A stretch of DNA of 64,000 nucleotides from Streptococcus orisratti DSM 15617 (GTDB lineage: Bacteria; Bacillota; Bacilli; Lactobacillales; Streptococcaceae): assembly GCF_000380105.1 (NCBI RefSeq), contig NZ_KB904449.1:44377-108376 (forward strand), written 5' to 3'. The position numbers were made by a program, and so were the translations under genes. The notes below the pieces were generated by a model, which did not search any database, was not told where the DNA came from, and worked only from the letters and a program-made list of their open reading frames with translations. Below, one piece after another: positions 1 to 8,698 of the stretch. Numbering within the stretch: the first letter of the stretch is position 1; each line of letters starts with the position of its first letter.

Positions 1-300
1 GTCTGAAAATTGTGTGCAACTTTTCAAAAAATGCTTTGAAGCTTGAAATTACTGACTTTTTATGGAGCAAAAAAATTTTTAAAATAAATTTTTTCTTTAC
101 GAATGCGCTTTCCTACAAACAACCAATTTAATTTCTTCTGTTAACAATTATGTTGAAAAAAGACGCTACTCCTCAAAATCAGGTTGCATTCTTTAGGTTA
201 CATTTCAAACTAGCATTTGGCATAAGATCATCGTGCTCACCGACCATTCTCCAAAGATAAACTGGTGTACTATTTTTTTGATTTTTCATTGGAGAACTTC
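1..300. other. Non-coding left edge
   Basis: I see no gene with a plausible start, ribosome binding site and length on either strand in this AT-rich stretch. It lies beyond the terminator of the oligopeptide-binding lipoprotein gene, so it is probably the intergenic space before a gene outside the window. Confidence 0.5.
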
Positions 301-352
301 AAAAAAAGAAGAGAAGAGTCAACAAACTTTTTTAGCTTGTCAATTCTTCTCT
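301..352 (-). terminator. Rho-independent terminator of the oligopeptide-binding gene
   Basis: On the minus strand the arms at 337-352 and 310-325 pair over 14 of 16 positions and are followed by seven T (A-tract 301-307 on the plus strand). It begins 21 bases after the stop codon of the lipoprotein gene. Confidence 0.8.
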
Positions 353-372
353 CCAACTCGAAGTTGATATCA

Positions 373-2337
373 CTATTCTAGGTGATCTGCTAGTTCTTCT
401 TCATATTTGGCATTTGATTTGGCTTTTTCTTTCAACCATTTCTCCCGCGCTTTATTAAATTCTTTTGAGGTGACAGGTTCATCAAGAAGTTTCTTATATT
501 TGAAACTAGAGTTCCCTTTTGTCCCTGTCCATGAGAAAGCACTTGAGTAAGGCTTGAGTTTAGTAACAATTGGACTTCCGCCACGTGTAAAAATTGGAAT
601 CATAACCGCACTGTCTGTGAAGGCTGCTTGTGCTTTTGCATATGTTGTATAACGTTTTTGCAGATCATTAGTTTCCTTAACGGCTTCATCCAGATAATCT
701 TCAAAAACATCCAATCCAACTTGGTGAACAATATCTGCATTCTGACCAGGATTTAACCCAACATAGTGAATGTAGCTGCCGTCTGTTGGTCTATAAATAT
801 CAAGGAAAGTAGAAGGATCATCATAGTCTGCTGACCAACCCTCAATAGCTAAATCCCAATCCTTTTGCTCTGCATTATTTGCAAAATAGGTCGTGTTGTT
901 ATAATCATCAGTAGTCAACTGATTGATATCAATCACAACATTGTCTTTCCCAAGAGAAGCTTCTAGGGATTGTTTGAGAGAGTTTGCTTGATTGACACCC
1001 ACCGAATAAGTTTGGTCAACAGAAATATCCAAGTGAATCGGGAAGGTAACACCTTCTGATTGAAGAACTTCCTTAGCTTTTTCAAATGATTTTTTTGCTT
1101 TTTCTGGATTATAAAATCCATCTTGTGCATCTTCAAGATTGACATCTTTCCAAACATCTCCATAATTGTCAAGTTCTTCTTTGACCGCGGTTCCAAAATC
1201 TTTGGTGCCAATTTGAACAAATGTTGGAGGAACTACTAAATTACGGAGCGACTTACTAGCGGCTTGTTCTCCAACCTTTTGAGCATTAAAAGCCTCACGA
1301 TTAAGAGCAAAGCCGATTGCTTGACGGAAATCTTTATTCAAGATAGCTGTTTTCGTATCATTTTTCTGACTGTCTGATGTTTTTTTGGTAAATTGGTTAG
1401 CCGTACGATTCAAATTAAAATGCAGCGAATAAACAGTGCTATCTTGAAGTCCAAAAACAATATTTTTATCATACTTCTTAGCCGCTGACTTGTAACTTGA
1501 ATCATTAGGATTCAAACTTAGAGCCGAATACACCCCGTCATCAAAATTTTTGTAGATGGACTCAGTTTCAGAACCATCATTGTAAATCAATTTGATTTGG
1601 TCAATGTGAACATTTTTCGCATCCCAGTAATTAGGGTTCTTCTCAAAAGAAATTTCAGACTTAGCAGTTAGATTTTTCAAGAAGTAGGCACCATTATATA
1701 GGATACTTGAAGGATCCGTTGTCCCAAATTTTTTCCCTTTGGATTCGAGAAATTCTTCGTTTACAGGAAAGAGAATCTGTGCCGTCGTTTTAGAATTCCA
1801 AAAACTTTCTGGATTATTTAGTGTATATTGAACGGTATAATCATCCAAGGCTTTGACACCAACAGTTGAAAAATCTTTCGTTTTCCCTTTGACATAATCG
1901 TCCAAGCCCTTGATGGAATCTTGAATGAGATAAAGCGCTGAGGATTCCCCCTCCACTGCATGTTTAATACCTGCCACAAAATCATTGGCTGTAACTTCAG
2001 CATACTCTTCTCCCTCAGAAGTGTACCATTTGACACCTTTTCTGAGTTTGTAGGTGTAAGTCAATCCATCTTTTGAAACTGTCCAATCTTTCGCTAGCGA
2101 TGGGACTAAGTTTCCGTATTGGTCATTTTCTAATAACCCGTCAACTCCATTTGTAGTGAGATCTGAAGTTGTCGCATTAAAATTGACAATATAATCCAGC
2201 GAATCTGGATCGGTTGCATAAACGTATTGATACACTTTCTCACTTGAACTATTCTTATTGCTACCGCAAGCTGTCAAAGCCAGAAGAGATAAACTAGCAA
2301 CTCCCAAAACAAGAAGTTTTTTCCTCATCAATGTCAT
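373..2337 (-). CDS. Oligopeptide ABC transporter substrate-binding lipoprotein (OppA/AmiA/AliA family)
   Basis: A 654-residue family-5 solute-binding protein that would capture peptides outside the membrane and hand them to an Opp/Ami permease. It begins with a lipoprotein signal (charged MRKK, hydrophobic run, lipobox LTAC with Cys24). Length and sequence style match streptococcal AmiA/AliA/AliB. The start follows an AGGAGG ribosome binding site. No permease or ATPase genes sit beside it, so it resembles the orphan Ali-type receptors that share the Ami permease; this is an inference. A promoter with an adjacent CodY-like box lies upstream, in the space shared with the divergent carboxypeptidase gene. 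Which of amiA, aliA or aliB it corresponds to cannot be decided here. Confidence 0.9.
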   Translation of the reverse strand: MTLMRKKLLVLGVASLSLLALTACGSNKNSSSEKVYQYVYATDPDSLDYIVNFNATTSDLTTNGVDGLLENDQYGNLVPSLAKDWTVSKDGLTYTYKLRKGVKWYTSEGEEYAEVTANDFVAGIKHAVEGESSALYLIQDSIKGLDDYVKGKTKDFSTVGVKALDDYTVQYTLNNPESFWNSKTTAQILFPVNEEFLESKGKKFGTTDPSSILYNGAYFLKNLTAKSEISFEKNPNYWDAKNVHIDQIKLIYNDGSETESIYKNFDDGVYSALSLNPNDSSYKSAAKKYDKNIVFGLQDSTVYSLHFNLNRTANQFTKKTSDSQKNDTKTAILNKDFRQAIGFALNREAFNAQKVGEQAASKSLRNLVVPPTFVQIGTKDFGTAVKEELDNYGDVWKDVNLEDAQDGFYNPEKAKKSFEKAKEVLQSEGVTFPIHLDISVDQTYSVGVNQANSLKQSLEASLGKDNVVIDINQLTTDDYNNTTYFANNAEQKDWDLAIEGWSADYDDPSTFLDIYRPTDGSYIHYVGLNPGQNADIVHQVGLDVFEDYLDEAVKETNDLQKRYTTYAKAQAAFTDSAVMIPIFTRGGSPIVTKLKPYSSAFSWTGTKGNSSFKYKKLLDEPVTSKEFNKAREKWLKEKAKSNAKYEEELADHLE

Positions 2338-2458
2338 AAAGTTCCTCCTATTTATTAGAACAGATGGTAATAAAAATTCATATTATTTCATTGTCCAATC
2401 CATCACAATAGGCTATTTCTTCATTTTTATTCAAACGAAGGTCTATTGCTTGTATTTT

Positions 2459-2502
2459 ATTATATCATACTTTTTAAGAATTGTTTATGTTTTCTGAAAA
2501 TT
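2459..2502 (-). promoter_or_regulatory. Promoter of the oligopeptide-binding gene with CodY-like box
   Basis: An extended -10 (TGATATAAT, -10 at 2459-2464) has a weak -35 (TAAACA, 2482-2487) at 17 bases. Directly upstream, 2488-2502 matches the CodY consensus AATTTTCWGAAAATT at 13 of 15 positions. CodY control of peptide-uptake genes is well established in streptococci; binding here is inferred. Confidence 0.6.
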
Positions 2503-2533
2503 TCGCTAATTTATTTTTTTACAAGACTTGTGA

Positions 2534-2539
2534 TATAAT
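2534..2539 (+). promoter_or_regulatory. Extended -10 promoter of the first carboxypeptidase gene
   Basis: TGATATAAT at 2531-2539 forms an extended -10 about 34 bases before the start codon. The -35 region is only T-rich. The ribosome binding site before the ATG at 2573 is poor (GGGA about 13 bases upstream). Confidence 0.5.
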
Positions 2540-2572
2540 GAAGAAAAATGGTTTTGGGATACTGATATACAT

Positions 2573-3808
2573 ATGAAAAAATTTTTTGCGCTCTTCATTG
2601 TTTGCCTTACCCTCGCAGGTACAAAGGTTAAAGCTGAAGAATTTGATGTTGCAGCTAATCATGCTCTAGCTGTTGAACTCACTACTGGAAAAATCCTTTA
2701 TGAAAAAAACGCCGACTCTCTGCAGTCCGTAACGTCTTTAAATAAACTTTTGACCATTTACATGGTTTACAAAGAAATTGCTGCCGGTAGATTATCTTGG
2801 CAAAGTTCTGTTGATATTTCTGATTACGCTTATGCACTAACGACTGATTACTCTATTAGTAACGTGCCTCTGGACGCTCGGAAATATACTGTTGAAGAAC
2901 TTGTCAAGGTAACACTAATCGCTAATGCAAATAGCCCTGCCATTGCCCTAGCTGAGCATATCGGAGGCAGTGAAAGTAAATTTGTGGATATGATGCAGGC
3001 CCAACTTCAAGAGTGGGGAATTACCGATGCTAAGTTAATCAATGCTTCTGGACTACCAAATAGCTATCTTGGAGATAATATCTATCCGGGATCTAGTAAA
3101 AAATCTAAAAATAAATTAAGCGCCTACGATCTTGCTATCATTAGTTATCATTTGGTCAAAGATTTCCCAGAAGTTTTGAAAATAACAAGTTCACAAAGCA
3201 CAGACTTTGAAGGCTATACCTTGTACAACGACAACTATATGCTCAAAGACTTGCTTTATCAACGTTCCGGTGTAGATGGGCTTTTATTGGGAACTTCAAA
3301 AACTGCCGGTGATTCTTTCATAACGACAAGTACTGAGAATGGTATGAAGGTGCTGACAGTTATTCTTGGAGCTTCTGGTGCTGAGAGCAACAGCTATGCT
3401 AGCTTTGATGCAGCAAATGGATTGCTTGACTACATTCAAACTAATTTTAAACTTTCAACCGTTCTAAAAAAAGGCAAAACTTACCAAAATAGCTCTGTCA
3501 AGGTCATTGATGGTCAGGAAAACCAAGTAGCTAGCGTTGCCAAAAATGATTTTAAGGTGGTAAAAAGTAAATCTTCCTCTTCCAAACTCTCACTTAAAGT
3601 CAATTTCAACTCAAGGGCTCTTGTTGCTCCTGTCGCAGCAGGGCAAACGGTTGGAACAGCTAGTTTTGAAGACCCTGCTTTGATTGGTCAAGGCTACTTA
3701 GAACAAAAGCCAAGCATAGAACTCATCACAAAGACTAGCGTGAACCGAGACTTTTTCCTTACCGTTTGGTGGAATCACTTTGTTAATTATGTTAACGAAA
3801 ACCTCTAA
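2573..3808 (+). CDS. D-alanyl-D-alanine carboxypeptidase paralogue, probably inactive (DacA/PBP3 family)
   Basis: A 411-residue S11-family protein with a signal peptide, an N-terminal serine-peptidase domain, a C-terminal beta domain and an amphipathic aromatic C-terminal helix (FFLTVWWNHF) typical of membrane-attached PBP3-type enzymes. The family removes the terminal D-Ala from peptidoglycan pentapeptides. The SxxK motif is kept (SLNK, about residues 56-59). The SxN motif reads NAN in LIANANSPA, and the KTG triad is replaced by LLG in VDGLLLGTS. The next two paralogues keep both motifs. The loss suggests a non-catalytic or altered homologue; this follows from family knowledge and is untested. 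Confidence 0.85.
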   Translation: MKKFFALFIVCLTLAGTKVKAEEFDVAANHALAVELTTGKILYEKNADSLQSVTSLNKLLTIYMVYKEIAAGRLSWQSSVDISDYAYALTTDYSISNVPLDARKYTVEELVKVTLIANANSPAIALAEHIGGSESKFVDMMQAQLQEWGITDAKLINASGLPNSYLGDNIYPGSSKKSKNKLSAYDLAIISYHLVKDFPEVLKITSSQSTDFEGYTLYNDNYMLKDLLYQRSGVDGLLLGTSKTAGDSFITTSTENGMKVLTVILGASGAESNSYASFDAANGLLDYIQTNFKLSTVLKKGKTYQNSSVKVIDGQENQVASVAKNDFKVVKSKSSSSKLSLKVNFNSRALVAPVAAGQTVGTASFEDPALIGQGYLEQKPSIELITKTSVNRDFFLTVWWNHFVNYVNENL

Positions 3809-4004
3809 ACTTTAAGAACTTTTTGAATTCTAAACTAATAACGAAAAATTAGTTTAGAATTGAGACAAAAGCAGCCAGCAGGCTGCAACTTCAGCTTTCT
3901 AAAAAGTTTCCCCTGAAATTTCAGTTGGCTCTCGCTACTAAATGACACATGCACGCTTCAGCTTGGAAGCCACAAACATGAAAAACAAACCAAAAGAATC
4001 TAAC
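3809..4004. other. Intergenic region with inverted repeats, no gene
   Basis: A perfect 14-base inverted repeat lies at 3826-3839 and 3848-3861, and a GC-rich hairpin (GCAGCC/GGCTGC) at 3871-3886. Neither is followed by a T-tract, so they are poor terminators, though they may still end the first carboxypeptidase transcript. I see no coding region. Confidence 0.5.
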
Positions 4005-4225
4005 TATAGTTAATTAGTTTATCTTTTATTACTTCGACGTAAGAGGAAACTCCATTTTCTTATTTCCAACTTCAAAAACTCCACTGGATTGTTTGAACTC
4101 ACTTTGCCGTACTTTACGAAAGTGACTTGCTTCGCATGTCTTATTTCCAACCTAGAACAGCCTAGAGGCTGTTCTAGCAACCTGCAGCTCGTTGCCTTGT
4201 ACTAAAAGCAAACTAAAAGACTATA
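4005..4225 (+). repeat. MITE-like repeat, family 1, copy 1
   Basis: About 221 bases that reappear in reverse complement at 19611-19837 with high identity over the full length. The ends are imperfect inverted repeats starting TATAGT and containing TTAGTTT, with TA at both borders. Inside is a strong palindrome with arms CTAGAACAGCC and GGCTGTTCTAG and a repeated GTTGGAAATAAG-like word. No transposase is encoded. It ends about 85 bases before the promoter of the next carboxypeptidase gene. Confidence 0.8.
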
Positions 4226-4311
4226 ACAGTCATTTGTGAAAAAGAGAAAAACGATTAGACCAACCCCCGTTTCTTTCTTATTCCTATCTTCAAACTTACT
4301 TGGACAAACCT

Positions 4312-4340
4312 TTGACCAAGCGTGGGTAACTTGTTACAAT
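4312..4340 (+). promoter_or_regulatory. Promoter of the second carboxypeptidase gene (leaderless-type)
   Basis: TTGACC (4312-4317), a 17-base spacer and TACAAT (4335-4340). Only six bases separate the -10 from the ATG at 4347, so transcription should begin at or within a base or two of the start codon. Confidence 0.7.
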
Positions 4341-4346
4341 AATGCT

Positions 4347-5576
4347 ATGAAAAAATACATCCTAAGTCTTTGCTTTCTTTTAATCCTGTTTTTCACCTCT
4401 GCTGTTGCTGCCGAGGAACCTGACATCGCTGCTCAAAATGTCATTGCTGTCGAGACCAGCACAGGGAAAGTTCTCTACGATAAAAATGCTGACAGCAAAA
4501 ATTATATTGCCTCCATCAGTAAAATATTGACTATTTACTTGGTTTTGGAAAACATTCATGAAGGAAAATTAAGCTGGGACACCGAGGTAAGTTTGTCTGA
4601 CTATGCTTATGGATTAGTTGAAGACCCAACCATCAGCAATCCCGGAATGACCAACCGCGTCTATACTGTCCGTGAATTAGTCAATGCCAGCATGGTAGTC
4701 AGTGCTAACAGCGCAGCCATTGCTCTAGCTGAAAAAGTTGCCGGTAGCGAACCAGCCTTTGTGGATCTGATGCGCGCTAAGCTTGAGGAATGGGGAATTA
4801 CAGATTATCAAATTGTTAATTCAAGTGGCTTAAACAATAGTGCCTTGAACGGCAATATCTATCCTAATTCTGGTGAAAATGATGAAAACATGCTCAGCGC
4901 CAAAAGCGTTGCCATCATTGCCTATCATCTCATCCAAGATTTCCCTGAGATTTTAGATATTAGCAGTCAGTCTAGTGTTGAGTTGGGAGATGAAAGCTAT
5001 GCTACCTCTAATAAAATGTTAGCAGGGCAAATTTTGGAGCGTCAGGGGGTTGATGGTCTAAAAACTGGAACAACAGAGTTAGCGGGGCAAACCTTGGTTA
5101 TTACTAGTAAAGAAAATGGCATGCGCATTATAGCTGTTATTCTTCATGCAGACAATGCTGACAGTGATGACTATGCACGTTTTACTGAAGCCAGTAAACT
5201 ACTAGATTATCTCTATCAAACTTTTGAGTTGACCGATTTATATAGCTCTGGACAACATTTACATTCACTGGCAATCAGTAACGAAAGCACCAAAAAAGTG
5301 ACCCCTTATGTCAAAGATAGCCTAACTGTCGTTAGACGAAAGGGGAGCGATGTCAGTGAAACTATCACACTTGACTTAGCTTATAATAAACTGACCTCCC
5401 CTATTTCTAAAAATCAAAAAATAGGCCGGTTAATTTTTAACGATCCAGATGTAATTGGTGATGGTTATCTCTTTAAAGAACCTTCCATCTCTCTTTACTC
5501 GTCTGAAAAAATCACACAGAGTTGGCAAAGTCACCTTAAAGCCTTTTTTCAAAACCTTCTTAAAAAATTTTTCTAG
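4347..5576 (+). CDS. dacA: D-alanyl-D-alanine carboxypeptidase (DacA/PBP3)
   Basis: A 409-residue penicillin-binding protein that trims pentapeptide stems at the outer face of the membrane. It has a signal peptide ending near AVAAEEP, SxxK as SISK, SxN as SAN, KTG as KTGT in VDGLKTGTT, and a C-terminal amphipathic helix (HLKAFFQNLLKKFF). All catalytic motifs are intact, unlike the paralogue upstream. I chose ATG 4347, which begins the signal peptide (MKKYILSL); an in-frame GTG at 4236 would add 37 residues without signal character and would lie upstream of the promoter. No ribosome binding site precedes 4347. Which of the paralogues is the orthologue of classical dacA is uncertain. Confidence 0.88.
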   Translation: MKKYILSLCFLLILFFTSAVAAEEPDIAAQNVIAVETSTGKVLYDKNADSKNYIASISKILTIYLVLENIHEGKLSWDTEVSLSDYAYGLVEDPTISNPGMTNRVYTVRELVNASMVVSANSAAIALAEKVAGSEPAFVDLMRAKLEEWGITDYQIVNSSGLNNSALNGNIYPNSGENDENMLSAKSVAIIAYHLIQDFPEILDISSQSSVELGDESYATSNKMLAGQILERQGVDGLKTGTTELAGQTLVITSKENGMRIIAVILHADNADSDDYARFTEASKLLDYLYQTFELTDLYSSGQHLHSLAISNESTKKVTPYVKDSLTVVRRKGSDVSETITLDLAYNKLTSPISKNQKIGRLIFNDPDVIGDGYLFKEPSISLYSSEKITQSWQSHLKAFFQNLLKKFF

Positions 5577-5583
5577 CTTTAGG

Positions 5584-5612
5584 AATCAGTAAAGACATTT
5601 ACTGATTTTTTT
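5584..5612 (+). terminator. Terminator of the second carboxypeptidase gene
   Basis: A perfect 10-bp stem (AATCAGTAAA / TTTACTGATT) with loop GACA, followed by a run of T to 5612. It starts just after the stop codon. Confidence 0.9.
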
Positions 5613-5616
5613 GTTA

Positions 5617-5650
5617 TGATATAATCATACAACACAATCTGTCTGAGGAA
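5617..5650 (+). promoter_or_regulatory. Extended -10 promoter and RBS of the third carboxypeptidase gene
   Basis: TGATATAAT at 5617-5625 directly follows the terminator T-run. A GAGGAA ribosome binding site (5645-5650) lies six bases before the TTG start at 5657. Confidence 0.65.
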
Positions 5651-5656
5651 CTAAAT

Positions 5657-6847
5657 TTGAAAATCCTATTATATATTTTGACTTGCCTTTTGGCTTTTAC
5701 TACTGTTTCAGTCGTTGCCGCAGAAGACAGCAGCGCCGCTAGTACTAAAGATATCATGCAGATTACCCGTGATGCAGGATACGATGTTTCTGACATTAAC
5801 CGCCCAAAATCTTCAATTGTAGTTGATGGCAGCACTGGCAATATTCTCTGGGGAGATAACATTGACGAGGTTCGCGATCCCGCTAGCATGTCCAAAATGT
5901 TCACTCTCTATCTGCTTTTTGAAGAGATGGCTAAAGGAAAAATCACACTTGATACCACAATTACAGCCACTGAAACCGATCAAGCAATCAGTCGAATCTA
6001 CGAAATTTCTAACAATAATATCGTAGCGGGCGTTGCCTATCCTATCCGTGATCTTATCACCATGACCATTGTCCCTTCATCTAATGCAGCAACAATCATG
6101 ATTGCGAACTACCTTTCTAATAATAACGCGTCAGATTTTATTGATACTATCAACAAAACCGCTAAATCACTTGGTATGACTAACACCTATTTCAGCAATG
6201 CCAGCGGAGCTGTTGCCGAAGCTTTCCAGGGTTACTATAACCCTGAACGCTATGATTTAAGTGCAACAAATAAAACTACTGCACGTGATCTAGGTATTCT
6301 CATTTACAATTTTATGCAAAAATATCCTAATATTGTTAATTTTGCAAATCAATCTGAAGTAAGCGTTATGGTAGGAACTCCTTATGAAGAAACTTTCCAT
6401 TCTTACAACCATTCTCTTCCTGGGGGCGCCTACCCTCTTGAAGGAGTAGATGGTCTAAAAACTGGTTCAAGTCCAAGCGCAGCCTTTAACAGTATCGTAA
6501 CAGCCAAAAGAGGAGACACTCGCTTGATTTCTGTTGTCATGGGAGTTGGAGATTGGTCTGACCAAAACGGTGAATACTATCGCCACCCCTTTGTTAATGC
6601 CCTGTTAGAAAAAGGTTTCGCTGATGTTCAGGAAATAAACAAATCGTCACAGGAAGATAGTAAAGTCGAAACCGTTGCTCCTCGCTCTACCACAAAGACT
6701 GTAAAAAAGACTGAGAAGAAGACTTTTTTTGAAACTGTTGAGACTTTTATTAGTCCGCATAGCCATTTACTTATTGGTCTTATCGGCTTCCTAATTGCTC
6801 TGCTATTTATCCTACTGCTGATTACCTTTAGACAATCACGATCATAG
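5657..6847 (+). CDS. D-alanyl-D-alanine carboxypeptidase with C-terminal membrane anchor
   Basis: A 396-residue S11-family peptidase. The TTG start is supported by a well-spaced GAGGAA. It has a signal peptide (to about VVAAEDS), SxxK as SMSK in DPASMSKMF, SxN as SSN in VPSSNAAT, and KTG as KTGS in VDGLKTGSS. Unlike its two upstream neighbours it ends in a hydrophobic transmembrane segment (about residues 370-391) followed by RQSRS, so it is held by a membrane span rather than an amphipathic helix. It is less similar to the other two than they are to each other. All three have separate promoters. Confidence 0.88.
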   Translation: MKILLYILTCLLAFTTVSVVAAEDSSAASTKDIMQITRDAGYDVSDINRPKSSIVVDGSTGNILWGDNIDEVRDPASMSKMFTLYLLFEEMAKGKITLDTTITATETDQAISRIYEISNNNIVAGVAYPIRDLITMTIVPSSNAATIMIANYLSNNNASDFIDTINKTAKSLGMTNTYFSNASGAVAEAFQGYYNPERYDLSATNKTTARDLGILIYNFMQKYPNIVNFANQSEVSVMVGTPYEETFHSYNHSLPGGAYPLEGVDGLKTGSSPSAAFNSIVTAKRGDTRLISVVMGVGDWSDQNGEYYRHPFVNALLEKGFADVQEINKSSQEDSKVETVAPRSTTKTVKKTEKKTFFETVETFISPHSHLLIGLIGFLIALLFILLLITFRQSRS

Positions 6848-7022
6848 AATCTTTTAGTTGAGCTTTTATAACTTTATGCAATAATCCAGCACTGCCTGCA
6901 AATCGTTGGAACATGCGGAAATAAAAACCATTACTTTTGTGACAAGCTAGTAAGATAACTCACTATGAGGTGTATTCATTTATAAGCTTTGTTTTAGCAT
7001 AAAGTCTTCTGATTTTCTTCAA

Positions 7023-7058
7023 AACAAAAATGAGTTGTTTTTTCAACTCATTTTATTT
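7023..7058. terminator. Bidirectional terminator between carboxypeptidase gene and suf operon
   Basis: An 11-bp stem (AAAATGAGTTG / CAACTCATTTT, 7027-7037 and 7044-7054) with a T6 loop. T-rich tails follow on both strands, so it can serve both converging transcripts. Confidence 0.75.
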
Positions 7059-7183
7059 ATACTTAAACGTCTTAGAGTAGGCAAGAAAACCAAGGTAAGT
7101 TTGACCCCCCTCTAAGACAAGTACTTCATTTAAAGTATTACCCTTAAATTTGCTTGCAGAAAGGCAGCTTTTTTAGTGTAGGC

Positions 7184-7270
7184 ATTCAGTTTAGCTTTTG
7201 CAGTTCGTTAGACGGAAAACTCCGCTTACAGCTGCATAGCACCTAAGAACAAACTAAACTGAAAAACTAT
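7184..7270 (-). repeat. Degenerate, shortened relative of MITE-like family 1
   Basis: Read on the minus strand, the right end (ATAGTTTTTCAGTTTAGTTTG) resembles the end of the family 1 repeat (TATAGTCTTTTAGTTTAGTT). The two ends of this segment form inverted repeats (CAGTTTAG / CTAAACTG). The interior is short and diverged, so membership is tentative. Confidence 0.4.
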
Positions 7271-7282
7271 TTTTCAACGATA

Positions 7283-8698
7283 TTAGCCGACAGAGCCTTC
7301 CATTTCGTAGCTAATTAGACGATTAAGCTCAACGGCGTATTCCATTGGTAGTTCTTTGGTAAATGGCTCCACAAATCCCATAACAATCATTTCTGTCGCT
7401 TCAGATTCAGACAACCCACGACTCATGAGGTAGTAAAGCTGTTCTTCTGAGATTTTTGAAACTTTAGCCTCATGCTCCAATGCTACTTGCGAATTGTGGA
7501 TTTCATTGAATGGAATGGTGTCAGAGGCCGATAAGTCGTCCATGATGATAGTATCACATTCAATGTGGCTGACTGATTTAGTTGAGTCTTTATTAAAAGT
7601 AACCTGACCACGATAATCAACTTTGCCACCACCCTTGGCAATTGACTTGGAAACAATAGATGAAGAGGTGCGTGGTGCATTGTGAATCATCTTAGCGCCT
7701 GTATCTTGGTGTTGACCTTTGTTGGCAAATGCGATAGACAGCATTGTTCCACGCGCTCCTTCACCATCTAGGTAAACTGATGGGTATTTCATGGTTGTCT
7801 TGGCACCAAGATTACCATCAATCCATTCGACAGTAGCGTCTTTCATCGCCTTGGCACGTTTGGTTACCAAGTTATAAACATTGTCCGACCAGTTTTGGAT
7901 TGTTGAATAGCGCATATACGCCCCATCCAAGGCAAAAATTTCAACAATGGCCGCATGTAGGCTAGCAGTGGAATAAGTCGGAGCTGTACATCCTTCTACA
8001 TAGTGAACACTCGCTCCTTCATCAACGATAATAAGAGTACGCTCAAACTGACCTGTGCCTTCATTATTGATACGGAAGTAAGTTTGCAGTGGAATATCTA
8101 CTTTTACACCTTTTGGTACATAAATAAAAGTTCCACCAGACCAGAAAGCAGAGTTTAACGCAGCCAACTTGTTATCAGTTGGAGGTACTAATTTGGCGAA
8201 GTATTTTTTAAAAAGCTCAGGATATTCTTTGAGAGCAGAGTCGGTATCAGTAAAGATAATACCTAATTTATCATACTCTTCTTTCATATTATGGTAGACC
8301 ACTTCAGATTCATACTGAGCCGAAGCACCCGCCAAAAAGGCACGTTCAGCTTCTGGAATACCAATTTTTTCAAAGGTATCTTTAATCTTTTCAGGTACAT
8401 CATCCCAAGAGCGAGCAGGTTTATCGGTCGGTTTTTGATAATAAATAATATCATCAAAATTAATATCGGACAAGTCTGCTCCCCAAGTTTGCATAGGCAT
8501 TTTGTTGAAGGTTTCTAGAGATTTCAATCGAAACTCTAACATCCATTCAGGTTCACCTTTTATTCGTGACATTTCACGAACTGCAGCTTCTGTTGGTCCC
8601 TTTCCTGTACTTGCGATAGGTTTCACATCATCATGGAAACCAAATTTATAATCACCGAGGTCAATCGGTTTCGGTTCTACTTTTTCGTTTTCTGACAT
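7283..8698 (-). CDS. sufB: Fe-S cluster assembly scaffold SufB
   Basis: A 471-residue SufB, the core of the SufBCD scaffold on which iron-sulfur clusters are built from SufS/SufU-derived sulfur. The C-terminal beta-helix region carries the family's conserved segments (for example [26 protein letters not shown], about residues 405-430, here shown only as the start [11 protein letters not shown]). It is the last gene of the operon in the usual Firmicute order C-D-S-U-B. A 205-base gap separates it from sufU, much longer than the other gaps in the operon. The start codon at 8698 fits the family N-terminus. Confidence 0.95.
   Translation of the reverse strand: MSENEKVEPKPIDLGDYKFGFHDDVKPIASTGKGPTEAAVREMSRIKGEPEWMLEFRLKSLETFNKMPMQTWGADLSDINFDDIIYYQKPTDKPARSWDDVPEKIKDTFEKIGIPEAERAFLAGASAQYESEVVYHNMKEEYDKLGIIFTDTDSALKEYPELFKKYFAKLVPPTDNKLAALNSAFWSGGTFIYVPKGVKVDIPLQTYFRINNEGTGQFERTLIIVDEGASVHYVEGCTAPTYSTASLHAAIVEIFALDGAYMRYSTIQNWSDNVYNLVTKRAKAMKDATVEWIDGNLGAKTTMKYPSVYLDGEGARGTMLSIAFANKGQHQDTGAKMIHNAPRTSSSIVSKSIAKGGGKVDYRGQVTFNKDSTKSVSHIECDTIIMDDLSASDTIPFNEIHNSQVALEHEAKVSKISEEQLYYLMSRGLSESEATEMIVMGFVEPFTKELPMEYAVELNRLISYEMEGSVG

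Larger units (their letters stand above)
6848..7282. other. Intergenic region between convergent transcripts
   Basis: The space between the third carboxypeptidase gene and the end of the suf operon carries a bidirectional terminator (7027-7058) and a short degenerate relative of the family 1 repeat (7184-7270). I see no gene in it. Confidence 0.6.

Noticed and set aside
4236..4346. N-terminal extension of the second carboxypeptidase from GTG 4236
   Set aside because: The extension lacks a ribosome binding site and signal-peptide character and lies upstream of a consensus promoter; ATG 4347 begins a clear signal peptide.
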